NCBI GenBank assembly: GCA_023134755.1
Contig: JAGLUM010000386.1
Location: 1 to 8,477 of the forward strand
Origin: Fidelibacterota bacterium
Lineage (GTDB): Bacteria; Fidelibacterota; Fidelibacteria; Fidelibacterales; Fidelibacteraceae
Direction: 5' to 3'
DNA length: 8,477 bases
This document shows positions 1-7,060 of the stretch, one piece after another. Every line of letters starts with the position of its first letter. The first letter of the stretch is position 1. Position numbers and translations under genes: made by a program. The notes under the pieces are model-generated. The model was given only the letters and a program-made list of their open reading frames with translations. It ran no database searches and was not told the origin of the DNA.

Positions 1-24
1 CAATAATAATTATTATAAAGTAGG

Positions 25-50
25 GGTTCGACATGTCGAACCTTTTTTTT
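25..50 (+). terminator. Rho-independent terminator, plus strand
   Basis: Bases 25-42 form a perfect 18-bp palindrome (GGTTCGA, CATG, TCGAACC) followed directly by eight T residues at 43-50. A hairpin with a short loop and then a U-tract is the classic intrinsic terminator. The T-run is on the plus strand, so it most likely ends a plus-strand gene lying left of the window. On the minus strand the flank is only AT-rich (TACTTTATAA), so it may also act weakly as a second stop for the serpin transcript. Confidence 0.8.
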
Positions 51-68
51 AATGGAATGATATCAATG

Positions 69-90
69 GCCTCAGGTTTAAACCTGAGGC
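69..90 (-). terminator. Perfect 22-bp palindrome, probable terminator of the serpin genes
   Basis: Bases 69-90 are a perfect 22-bp self-complementary palindrome (arms GCCTCAGGTTT and AAACCTGAGGC). It lies 43 bp beyond the stop codon of the minus-strand serpin at 133. No terminator-like hairpin is visible between the two serpins, so this would end transcripts of both. There is no strong T-run after the stem on either strand, so it may be a stabilising 3' hairpin or a dispersed palindromic repeat rather than a textbook terminator. Confidence 0.5.
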
Positions 91-132
91 TACTTAATAT
101 GGATTTATAAATTTATTACCGAAAATATGATT

Positions 133-1758
133 TTATTCTGAAGATGCCGGGTTTTTCATCTTTCCAATAAAAATGATCGCATGGGTTTCGGCATCCTGGA
201 TGGCATAAATAAATGGATGATCCAGTTTGACCTCAATAGTCATAGGTTCTACCGATTCCCAATTTACAATTATCACGGTGACAGCCGCAGCTTCAGCGCC
301 GGATTCATCAACAGATATATAGGTATCCTGTAATACTTTGTCCACATAAAGATTATAGGATTCATTGAACATTCCACTTAGATCAGGTGAATAAAATAGA
401 TTTGTTAAACCAAGTGCTTTTAGGGGATCATTCATAAGATATTTATATGATCCTTCGAATTTGGGCATTTCAAGAATAATCTCTGTTGTTCGTGTTAAAT
501 TCATCCATGTATTCCATCGTTCATCGTTTATTGCTAATAATAACTCATCACAGCTTTGCTGTTTCGGCATGATACAAGTCATTTCGTAGCGAGAGTTATT
601 CTTGAATGGAATACTTATAATTTGAATGTCATTGTCAGAGTAATAATCCATGCTAAATGGATCATCTGTTGTTCCGCCGCGCATCATATCGCATTCAATA
701 GAAGTACTTTCGTCCGTTTGGGTGTAAAAAGTTTTACTTTTAGTGTCGCTTTTTTTAAAACCATTTATCCATTTACCCAAGAAGTATGTTGCATTGGCAA
801 GGACTGCCGCAGTTTGTTCTGAAAACATTGACGGATCCACAATATTTTTAATTTTGTTATTCGTATGATCTGCGGCCCATTGATTGATTACTTCAGCTGC
901 GTTGACAGTGTTCGTGAAATCCATATCCGAGACTTCGGTGTTAAAGTAGGTATCTAGAACATTTAAATAGGTGCTGGTGGGGTGATAGCCAGCCTTATAC
1001 CAAAATGCGTGAGCAAGCGATAGATCAACACCTTCATCGAGTGTTGTAAGGTAAGTACCGAAATCCTTGTAAAGTTGATACAGACCCGCATCTTCGGGGA
1101 AATCGTTTAAGTAAAAGACATCTCTTAGGGATTGAGTGGTTTCGCCACCACTTCCGGGATACAGTAAGCCGAAAGCGTACATCATACTGACAGGAGAGAT
1201 AAAAACATTTCCGCTATCTCCTTTTATGATCTCGCGTATCAGGTCGAATGAGAAGTTGTTGATGGAACGTCCAAAATCGTCATATAGACTGATAACATTG
1301 ACAGTTTCTGAATTGTAACCAAAGGTCTCGGGTGTGTCGCTTGCTGAATAAGGGAGAATCTCGGGGACCAAGATATAAGTTTCATCCTTTTCAATTCTAA
1401 AATTGATCGGTAGCTCTTCACTGACTTCAGAGGCTTTACTTGAACCATTTACCGGCGCTGCTGCGATAATTGAATCTAAGCTATTTATAACTAAAAATTG
1501 TTTTAGTGTATAGTTACCCGTGTTCAGGCTGATAGTATTTGTTGTGTATAAACCATTATTGGCCGATGCGAATTTTAATAATTCTGTTCTGATCTCACCT
1601 TTACTGTTCTCATAAATTACCGAAACAGCTGAGGGAGTGTCATCATCAAGTTCTATCTCAAGGCAAAGATTACCTGTCGCTTTTTCTCCCAAGAAGGAAA
1701 ATAATTGACACGACGTCAAAACCAAAAGCAATGCCAATAAAATACATATCTTTTTCAT
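133..1758 (-). CDS. Serpin-family protease inhibitor lipoprotein (copy A)
   Basis: A 541-aa lipoprotein serpin, that is, a suicide inhibitor that traps a target protease after cleavage of its reactive-centre loop. Residues 1-17 are a signal peptide ending in a lipobox (L14-T-S-C17), followed by Gln, so the protein should be lipidated and held in an envelope membrane. Residues about 25-140 are a beta-rich N-terminal region of no family I recognise (key stretch GNYTLKQFLV at 81-90). The serpin core is about residues 155-541, the usual length: NVFISPVSM (184-192), VINQWA (289-294), LANATYFLGKW (320-330), MPKF (431-434), and the C-terminal signature DHPFIYAI (513-520). The hinge is intact: E485, G487, A488, E489, A490-A492, with small residues as in inhibitory serpins. 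Counting P15 from G487 puts P1 at E501 and P1' at S502; the loop is about three residues longer than in alpha-1-antitrypsin when counted back from DHPF, so P1 is provisional. The start is supported by AAGGAGT upstream (1764-1770). It is roughly 60% identical to its neighbour at 1853-3481. Lipoprotein serpins are known in bacteria (miropin of Tannerella forsythia). Confidence 0.93.
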   Translation of the reverse strand: MKKICILLALLLVLTSCQLFSFLGEKATGNLCLEIELDDDTPSAVSVIYENSKGEIRTELLKFASANNGLYTTNTISLNTGNYTLKQFLVINSLDSIIAAAPVNGSSKASEVSEELPINFRIEKDETYILVPEILPYSASDTPETFGYNSETVNVISLYDDFGRSINNFSFDLIREIIKGDSGNVFISPVSMMYAFGLLYPGSGGETTQSLRDVFYLNDFPEDAGLYQLYKDFGTYLTTLDEGVDLSLAHAFWYKAGYHPTSTYLNVLDTYFNTEVSDMDFTNTVNAAEVINQWAADHTNNKIKNIVDPSMFSEQTAAVLANATYFLGKWINGFKKSDTKSKTFYTQTDESTSIECDMMRGGTTDDPFSMDYYSDNDIQIISIPFKNNSRYEMTCIMPKQQSCDELLLAINDERWNTWMNLTRTTEIILEMPKFEGSYKYLMNDPLKALGLTNLFYSPDLSGMFNESYNLYVDKVLQDTYISVDESGAEAAAVTVIIVNWESVEPMTIEVKLDHPFIYAIQDAETHAIIFIGKMKNPASSE

Positions 1759-1763
1759 CTCAT

Positions 1764-1808
1764 ACTCCTTGTAAATGTATAATAGATAATTAATTAAAAA
1801 GATGTCAA
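1764..1808 (-). promoter_or_regulatory. Sigma-70-type promoter and ribosome binding site of serpin copy A
   Basis: Read on the minus strand, TTGACA (1803-1808) is a perfect -35 box, followed by an 18-bp spacer and TATTAT (1779-1784) as the -10 box. AAGGAGT (1764-1770) follows, five bases before the ATG at 1758. The same arrangement lies in front of the second serpin, which supports function. It gives copy A its own promoter even though it lies downstream of copy B. Confidence 0.75.
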
Positions 1809-1852
1809 TTATGCAAGCAAAAACAGGTTGAATACGTTCCGAAAATATAAAT

Positions 1853-3481
1853 TTATTCTGAAGATGCCGGGTTTTTCATCGTTCCAATAAAAATGATCGC
1901 ATGGGTTTCCGCATCCTGAATCGCATATATAAACGGGTGGTCAAGAGTCAATGTGAAAACAGACGGACCTACAGATGTGACTCCAACCGTTATTACAGTG
2001 ACCGCTGCCGCTTCAGCACCCGTTTCATCAACAGAAATGAAAGTGCTCTGAATAACATCATCCACAACTAAATCATTAATATCGGAAAACATACCGGAAA
2101 GGTTAGGAGCAGAGAACATTGTTGTCATTCCAAGGTTAATTAAATGATTTTTCAAAATGTATCTAAATGATTCTTCGAATTTTGGCATGTTCAAAATAAG
2201 TTCCCGGGGTGATGATGCTTCCATCCATGTATCCCATTGCTCCCCCTCTAATTCCGATAACAATTCGTCACAAGTCTTTTCTTTGGGCATGATACATGCC
2301 ATCTCATAACGACTGTTGTCTTTGAAGGGTATTCGGACCAATTGAATATGTTCATTGCTGTAATAATCCATTTCCCATGGATCTTCCTCTGTTCCACCGT
2401 GCATCATCTTACATGTAATCGAATTACTACCATCGGTCTTTGTGTAAAAAACTTCATCATATGTATTTCTCTTATCAAAGCCATTGATCCAATTCCCCTT
2501 AAAATAAGTTGCATTTGCAAGTACTGCTCTCGTATCAGACGAAAAGTTTTCCTCTTTAACGACTTCTTTGATCTTATCGTTAGTGTTATCGGAAGCCCAA
2601 TCATTGATTACTTTTGTTGCGTGGCTTGCATCATTGAAATCAAGATCCGAAATTTCCGCGTCAAAATAAGTGTTCAACACCGATAAATAACTACTCAATG
2701 GATGGTATCCGGATTTATACCAGAAGGCATGTGCCAAAGAAAGGTCAACACCTTTGTCAAGATCTTTGAGATAATTTCCAAAATCAAAATAAAGCTGATA
2801 TAATTCTTCATTATCCGTAAAGTCATTTAGATGGAAAACATCCCGGATCTCTTCCGTGGTGCATCCCCGGCTTCCCGGATACAGCAACCCGAACGCGTAA
2901 ACCATGCTCACCGGCGATATGAAAATATTTTCCGAGTCGTCTTGCGTTATTTCCCTGAGCATATTAAAAGTGAAATTATTGATCGAATTGCCAAAATTAT
3001 CATATAAACCGATGACATTGGCCAAAGTAGAAAAATAACCAAAAAGTTCAGGTGTATCGGAGTCACTATAGTTTACAATTTCAGGTTCAATCTTGTTAGT
3101 ACCGTTTTTCTCAATGCTGAAATCCAGAGGAAGAGTTGATATTACCAATCCTGCTTTATTTGAACCAATTACTGGGGTTGCGGCCAGTATGGAATCATGA
3201 GCATCCAGAACAAGGAACTGTTTTAATTTATAATTTCCGGTGGATACATTTATGTCATCAGTGAAATATTCACCATTTCTATAGGATTTAAGGTCCAGGA
3301 GAGCGGATTTTGATTCTCCCTTTGAATTCTCATAGATCATCGAAACTGCCTCCGGGGTGGAATTATCCATCATAACCTCCAAAGAAAATGATCCGGTCGC
3401 GGTTTCACCGATGAACGAAAAGATCTGGCATGATGTAAAAACCAGAAGAACAACAAGGGAAAAATAACTTATCTTTTTCAT
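1853..3481 (-). CDS. Serpin-family protease inhibitor lipoprotein (copy B)
   Basis: A 542-aa paralogue of the serpin at 133-1758 with the same architecture. The signal peptide ends in the lipobox F15-T-S-C18, so it is a predicted lipoprotein. Residues about 26-140 form the same unrecognised beta-rich region (GNYKLKQFLV at 82-91). The serpin core is about 155-542, with NIFISPVSM (185-193), LANATYFKGNW (321-331), MPKF (432-435) and DHPFIYAI (514-521). The hinge E487-T-G488-A-E490-AAA is intact, so it should be inhibitory. Counting from G488 as P15 gives P1 T502 and P1' S503, against Glu-Ser in copy A, so a different protease preference is inferred. Several cysteines occur outside the lipobox (C207, C357, C397, C404). 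C357, C397 and C404 are also present in copy A, while C207 is not. The start is supported by GGGAG (3487-3491) five bases upstream. A 94-bp gap with its own promoter separates it from copy A, and no terminator is visible between them, so co-transcription is also possible. Confidence 0.93.
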   Translation of the reverse strand: MKKISYFSLVVLLVFTSCQIFSFIGETATGSFSLEVMMDNSTPEAVSMIYENSKGESKSALLDLKSYRNGEYFTDDINVSTGNYKLKQFLVLDAHDSILAATPVIGSNKAGLVISTLPLDFSIEKNGTNKIEPEIVNYSDSDTPELFGYFSTLANVIGLYDNFGNSINNFTFNMLREITQDDSENIFISPVSMVYAFGLLYPGSRGCTTEEIRDVFHLNDFTDNEELYQLYFDFGNYLKDLDKGVDLSLAHAFWYKSGYHPLSSYLSVLNTYFDAEISDLDFNDASHATKVINDWASDNTNDKIKEVVKEENFSSDTRAVLANATYFKGNWINGFDKRNTYDEVFYTKTDGSNSITCKMMHGGTEEDPWEMDYYSNEHIQLVRIPFKDNSRYEMACIMPKEKTCDELLSELEGEQWDTWMEASSPRELILNMPKFEESFRYILKNHLINLGMTTMFSAPNLSGMFSDINDLVVDDVIQSTFISVDETGAEAAAVTVITVGVTSVGPSVFTLTLDHPFIYAIQDAETHAIIFIGTMKNPASSE

Positions 3482-3486
3482 TTTAG

Positions 3487-3530
3487 CTCCCAGTAAATAT
3501 ATAATAAGTAATTAATTAAAAAGATAACAA
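3487..3530 (-). promoter_or_regulatory. Sigma-70-type promoter and ribosome binding site of serpin copy B
   Basis: On the minus strand TTGTTA (3525-3530) stands at the -35 position, with an 18-bp spacer and TATTAT (3501-3506) as the -10 box, then GGGAG (3487-3491) before the ATG at 3481. The spacer sequence is almost the same as in the copy A promoter (shared core TCTTTTTAATTAATTA). The -35 box is weaker than the TTGACA of copy A, so the two genes may be expressed at different levels. Confidence 0.65.
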
Positions 3531-3575
3531 TTATACAAGATAAAACAGACAGTGATTGTTCCCGGTTTGCTGAAT

Positions 3576-4649
3576 TTAAATATTAAACCTAATATTCAAT
3601 ATATCCCCGTCTTTTACAACGTAGTCCTTACCCTCAAGACGAACCAAACCCTTTGCTTTAGCTTGTGCCATACCGTTTTCTTGCATAAAATCATCATAGC
3701 TTACAACTTCTGCCCGGATAAAGCCTTTTTGTAAATCACTGTGTATTACACCGGCAGCTTCCGGTGCCAAAGCATTAGAAGCAATAGTCCATGCCCGAAC
3801 TTCATCTTCGCCCACTGTGAAGAAACTAATGAGTCCAATAGCAGTATATGAAGTGGTAATAACATGATTGATCGCCGGTTCATCAATACCCAATTCTTCC
3901 ATGAAGAGCTCGCGTTCATCCTCATCAAGTTCCTGGATTTCCTTTTCAGCCAACGCTGAGGCAGACGTTACAGGTATTAAAGGGAATGCATTTTTAAATT
4001 CTGTTTCATAATGTTCACGTTCGGCATAATGAGTTTCATCGCAATTTAATACTGCCATCAAGGGTTTTTGTGAAAGGAATTGAAATCCGCGAATTATCAT
4101 GTTTTCATTTATTGAAATATCGATATCGCGCAGAGGGGTATTTGTATCCAACGCGGCCTTACATTTTTCCAGAATATCCAGTTCCTTTTGATTAAACTGC
4201 GGCGCAGAGCGAGCTTTCAAATGCCGCATCTTATCCAGTCTTGTTTCCGCCACCAGCAAATCCGCAAATATCAAGTCATCTTCAAGATGTTTTAAATTTG
4301 CCACCGGATCAATTTTAAAGGGCTTCCCCTCGGTATCATAACCGTCAAATACCTGAATAACTGCCACAAGGCTGTCCGTCTGTCGTACTGCCTCCAGATA
4401 CTTTGCGGCTTGATCGCTACGCATACTGGCAGGAATGCCCATCACATCAATACAATCAAAATGTGCAAAAGTGGTTTTTTGAGGCTGATAAATATCAGAG
4501 AGTCGGATGATGCGTTCATCCGGTAATATAACCTGACCACGGTGGTATTCTGCCATACCAGAACGAACAGCTTCATATTTACCCTGCGTGAGCAATTCAA
4601 ACAGTGTGCTTTTTCCGGAATATTTTAGACCAATAAATCCTAATTGCAT
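3576..4649 (-). CDS. Divergent YchF/OLA1-type P-loop NTPase with C-terminal TGS domain
   Basis: A 357-aa protein of the Obg-related YchF/OLA1 family, which normally binds ATP and associates with ribosomes. The P-loop is GLKYSGKST (7-15). The stretch PDERIIRL...YQPQKT (43-59) matches the PDxRLxxL...PKK strand of YchF. The switch II motif is D68-V-M-G71 instead of the usual DxAG. N202-C-D-E205 fits the NxxE base-recognition motif that makes YchF prefer ATP over GTP. Residues about 265-357 fit the YchF C-terminal TGS region (FFTVGEDEVRAW at 276-287, GFIRAEVVSYDDF at 309-321, YVVKDGDILNIRF at 343-355). It differs from housekeeping YchF: the switch I NYPF-type segment and the glycine-rich segment after switch II are missing, so it is probably a paralogue rather than the standard ychF gene. 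The start is supported by AAAGGAT upstream (4654-4660). It is the last gene of a three-gene minus-strand run, 28 bp after the membrane protein gene. No clear terminator follows it before the serpin promoter. Confidence 0.8.
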   Translation of the reverse strand: MQLGFIGLKYSGKSTLFELLTQGKYEAVRSGMAEYHRGQVILPDERIIRLSDIYQPQKTTFAHFDCIDVMGIPASMRSDQAAKYLEAVRQTDSLVAVIQVFDGYDTEGKPFKIDPVANLKHLEDDLIFADLLVAETRLDKMRHLKARSAPQFNQKELDILEKCKAALDTNTPLRDIDISINENMIIRGFQFLSQKPLMAVLNCDETHYAEREHYETEFKNAFPLIPVTSASALAEKEIQELDEDERELFMEELGIDEPAINHVITTSYTAIGLISFFTVGEDEVRAWTIASNALAPEAAGVIHSDLQKGFIRAEVVSYDDFMQENGMAQAKAKGLVRLEGKDYVVKDGDILNIRFNI

Positions 4650-4677
4650 ATTATCCTTTCTTGTAAATGTGCAATAA

Positions 4678-5559
4678 TTAGCGATGAAATTTTTTCGCGA
4701 TAAAACTGCGGAGCTTTTTTATATTGCGCAGTATCAAGGCTGTAAGAGAGAGGGGAATCAATGTGGAAATAACAATAAGCGACCAAGTTAAAGAGTATGA
4801 TTGGGTAAAATAATGACTGAGGATTAAATCAATGACAACAAAAAGGAGTGATGCGTTAATGAAAAGAATCGTGAAAAAATTGTAAATATCAAAAACTGCT
4901 GCTTTAATCATAAAAAATGAAAGCAGTGTGAAAAACAACACAGCCAGGTATATTGGTAAAACAAGACTGATAATGATTACATTATTGGTGAGTATGATAG
5001 CAAACAGCGCCGTAAACAATAAAGACACAAGAATATAATATACTATCATGGGGATCCATTTTTTAACCCGTTCGGAAATAAAAATCCCATTCATGATGAT
5101 CCATGCAAATATTACACCAGCAGAGGCAAATTTTGCCCAGCTTACATCTCCCGAAATGATAAAATTTAGACCAGGAAGAAAAACAGCAGTGGCAAGAGAA
5201 TCATATGTATACAAGCGGAAAAAGCTGTTATTAATTCGAAAAAATGGATAAGCAACCGTAACCCATACATAAATCAGACTTACAACCGGAATCAGAGACC
5301 AGCTGAGTTGACGATTCAGAATAAGATTAATTAGAAGCAGAAGAACAATATTCATAGAAAACACTAAAGTTAAAATAGTGCCGGCCAATAACCGTTTCAT
5401 ATGGTGTGTATTTTTCCTGGAGAGATGTTCGCGGTATTTGGGATAATCCCGTGTTTGAGGGTCAATTTTAGCATTAGGATTCAGAACCTTGGTATGGCAT
5501 AAAGGACAAGTTTCATGATAATCTGCAAGTTTAACTCCGCAATGTACGCAGTACGACAT
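4678..5559 (-). CDS. Zinc-ribbon multi-pass membrane protein (DUF6320-like)
   Basis: A 293-aa membrane protein of unknown function. The N-terminus is a zinc ribbon with two CxxC knuckles (C4-C7 and C18-C21), followed by a basic cytoplasmic linker (30-55). The rest is hydrophobic, with about eight possible membrane spans near 56-81, 86-106, 121-137, 142-162, 168-190, 193-217, 221-247 and 258-277, ending in a basic tail (KKLRSFIAKKFHR). I recall this arrangement (short ribbon plus several helices, next to an alcohol-acetyltransferase-like gene) as DUF6320, but I could not check the family. It begins only 8 bp after the acyltransferase-like gene; its ribosome binding site GAGGTG overlaps that gene's stop codon, which points to translational coupling. 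The reaction or cargo is unknown; a partner or membrane anchor for the neighbouring enzyme is inferred from the tight linkage. Confidence 0.75.
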   Translation of the reverse strand: MSYCVHCGVKLADYHETCPLCHTKVLNPNAKIDPQTRDYPKYREHLSRKNTHHMKRLLAGTILTLVFSMNIVLLLLINLILNRQLSWSLIPVVSLIYVWVTVAYPFFRINNSFFRLYTYDSLATAVFLPGLNFIISGDVSWAKFASAGVIFAWIIMNGIFISERVKKWIPMIVYYILVSLLFTALFAIILTNNVIIISLVLPIYLAVLFFTLLSFFMIKAAVFDIYNFFTILFINASLLFVVIDLILSHYFTQSYSLTWSLIVISTLIPLSLTALILRNIKKLRSFIAKKFHR

Positions 5560-5567
5560 ATTTCACC

Positions 5568-6875
5568 TCAATTACTTCTAATTTTGACATGTGCACCAAG
5601 CTCTACAAGGCGTCGGAACATATGTTTTTCAATGAACGGTTCCTTATTAACACGCCCAAAATTGATATGTATATTCTGTTTATATCCCAAGACAGCACAT
5701 CCAGTAAGACTATGGTACGAACGACCCAGCAAAACGCCGACTTCATCGATATGTTCCTTAAGTTCATCCGCTAATTGAATAGGACCCAGATTTGATATAA
5801 TTCCCGAAAACTGAGAATGCCCCTGGGTGTTAGATAAATACTGGATAACAAAGTTTTTAATATTTACCGGAGTATATTTAAGAAATTTATTTTCACCCAG
5901 CCCGCAATTATCTCTTACCATAGGAAATAAATGGTCTTTGGTAATATGTGTTTTCATATAGGATTTTAATAATTGGGTGATGTCTTCAAATGTATAGATC
6001 CGTGTCGGATCAGTGCGGGGAACAACAAACAGAGAGAAATTCCGCATAGATTTTATGGGATATAAACTCCGCATGTTTACCGGTATTTCCAAACCAATCG
6101 GTTTGTGTTTTGATTTATTTTTGACCTGTTCATGCTGAATATGAATAAGGGCTTCAATATACAATGCACCCAGAAGTTCCGTAATCTTTACCTGATAGCG
6201 TTTTGCAATGGATTTTAAATCATCAAGGGGAATAATACCGGTAATAATATGGTATTTGCCAAGGGGAAGAAATTTGTCGCGTATTTTAAAAACGGTACTT
6301 TTATTGAACAGAGTACGCTGACCTGTGCTTTTTTTTATTCGGTCTTTTTCTAACTCCATAACCTTTAAAAAAGCATCCTGAAATTCTTCTTCAGCAGGCG
6401 ACTCATGAATATTCATAATGCCTTCAGGAACTGTTAATAATTTACCTGTTAAAATTAAATAGTGCGTCACCAACGTTTTTAAAAACTCCATTGCGCCACT
6501 ACCGTCAGTAAGGACATGCGAAAATTCTACTATGATCCGTTTTTTGTAAATCCGTACTAAATACAAATAACCGTTATTATAAATACGATATAAACGCTCA
6601 CAGGGAAAAGGTATTTCGGGCCAGAGTCTAAAAGGGTTATCATTGTGTTCTAGATAATTCCAGAAAATGCCGGTCTTCAGATGTACATTATAGTATGGGA
6701 AGCGAGGTTTAATTAGTGTAAGCGCCTTTAAAAGAATCGTCTCGTCAATGTTTTCTTGCAAGGTCATTGAAACTCTGAAAATAGTAGGATTTTCTGGAGA
6801 TTCCAGTGCGGGATATATTTTTGCTGAAGTATCAAGGCGATACCAGCTTACTTTTTTTTCTTTATGTGGATTCAT
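5568..6875 (-). CDS. Condensation-domain / alcohol-acetyltransferase-like acyltransferase
   Basis: A 435-aa protein of the CoA-dependent acyltransferase superfamily (BAHD, condensation domain, AATase). The catalytic motif HxxxDG is intact as H120-V-L-T-D-G125, within EFSHVLTDGSGAMEFL; the histidine is expected to activate the acceptor hydroxyl or amine. The C-terminal part has a conserved-looking SNLGPIQLADELK stretch (near 363-375) and INFGRV (near 404-409), as in alcohol acetyltransferase-like proteins. The length fits a full two-lobe enzyme. No signal peptide or membrane span is seen, so it is probably cytoplasmic. The ATG at 6875 is chosen; a TTG codon directly before it (6878) could add one residue. 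The Shine-Dalgarno sequence is poor: GAGGG lies 16 bases before the ATG. It heads the likely operon with the membrane protein and the YchF-like gene. The acyl donor and acceptor cannot be told from sequence; a lipid, alcohol or glycolipid ester product is possible. Confidence 0.8.
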   Translation of the reverse strand: MNPHKEKKVSWYRLDTSAKIYPALESPENPTIFRVSMTLQENIDETILLKALTLIKPRFPYYNVHLKTGIFWNYLEHNDNPFRLWPEIPFPCERLYRIYNNGYLYLVRIYKKRIIVEFSHVLTDGSGAMEFLKTLVTHYLILTGKLLTVPEGIMNIHESPAEEEFQDAFLKVMELEKDRIKKSTGQRTLFNKSTVFKIRDKFLPLGKYHIITGIIPLDDLKSIAKRYQVKITELLGALYIEALIHIQHEQVKNKSKHKPIGLEIPVNMRSLYPIKSMRNFSLFVVPRTDPTRIYTFEDITQLLKSYMKTHITKDHLFPMVRDNCGLGENKFLKYTPVNIKNFVIQYLSNTQGHSQFSGIISNLGPIQLADELKEHIDEVGVLLGRSYHSLTGCAVLGYKQNIHINFGRVNKEPFIEKHMFRRLVELGAHVKIRSN

Positions 6876-6900
6876 CAAAATCTTATTACCGCCCTCACTG

Positions 6901-6959
6901 TGTATTCTTATAATGATACAATGAAAAACACTAAAATTGAAGCTCTTTTTTAGTGTTTT
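6901..6959 (-). promoter_or_regulatory. Candidate promoter/operator with 12-bp inverted repeat
   Basis: In the divergent 185-bp gap, AAAACACTAAAA (6925-6936) and TTTTAGTGTTTT (6948-6959) form a perfect 12-bp inverted repeat with an 11-base loop. Read on the minus strand, TATAAG (6907-6912) could be a -10 box for the acyltransferase operon, and the near arm of the repeat would overlap the -35 region (a poor match, TTTAGT). TGTAT...ATACA (6901-6920) is a second, imperfect dyad over the -10 box. The pattern would suit a dimeric regulator binding site, or an RNA hairpin. The rest of the gap (6960-7060) is AT-rich, with no RNA gene recognised. Confidence 0.4.
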
Positions 6960-7060
6960 GAAACTTATTTTTAAATTTTACGTTGTGAACTCCAATGAAA
7001 TTTTAATAAAAAACTCAAATTATTCATGTTTCATGCTGGTTTATTTTTTTATATTGTAAT

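Larger units (their letters stand above)
121..3548. repeat. Tandem direct gene duplication (units 121-1826 and 1841-3548)
   Basis: Two direct copies of about 1.7 kb lie head to tail. Homology runs from about 12 nt beyond the stop codon (GAAAATAT at 121 and 1841) through the gene and promoter to the shared string AAAACAG (ending at 1826 and 3548). The copies are separated by about 14 bp of unrelated sequence. The divergence in most of the coding region shows that the duplication is old, apart from the 3' tail, which is nearly identical. Confidence 0.85.

Noticed and set aside
3..16. AT-only palindrome (ATAATAATTATTAT) at the left edge
   Set aside because: Low-complexity AT sequence gives such symmetry by chance; nothing else supports a site.
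556..822. Plus-strand ORF inside serpin copy A
   Set aside because: It is antisense to a well-supported serpin gene, shows no family features, and its paralogous counterpart in copy B is not preserved in the same form.
2342..2686. Plus-strand 114-codon ORF inside serpin copy B
   Set aside because: Antisense shadow of the serpin coding sequence, with no recognisable domain, promoter or ribosome binding site.
5515..5778. Plus-strand ORFs over the membrane-protein and acyltransferase junction
   Set aside because: They overlap two genes with strong motifs (CxxC ribbon; C-terminus of the HxxxDG enzyme), so they are shadows.
6878..6878. TTG start one codon upstream for the acyltransferase-like gene
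   Set aside because: The ATG at 6875 directly follows and is the more usual start; the Shine-Dalgarno spacing does not decide between them.
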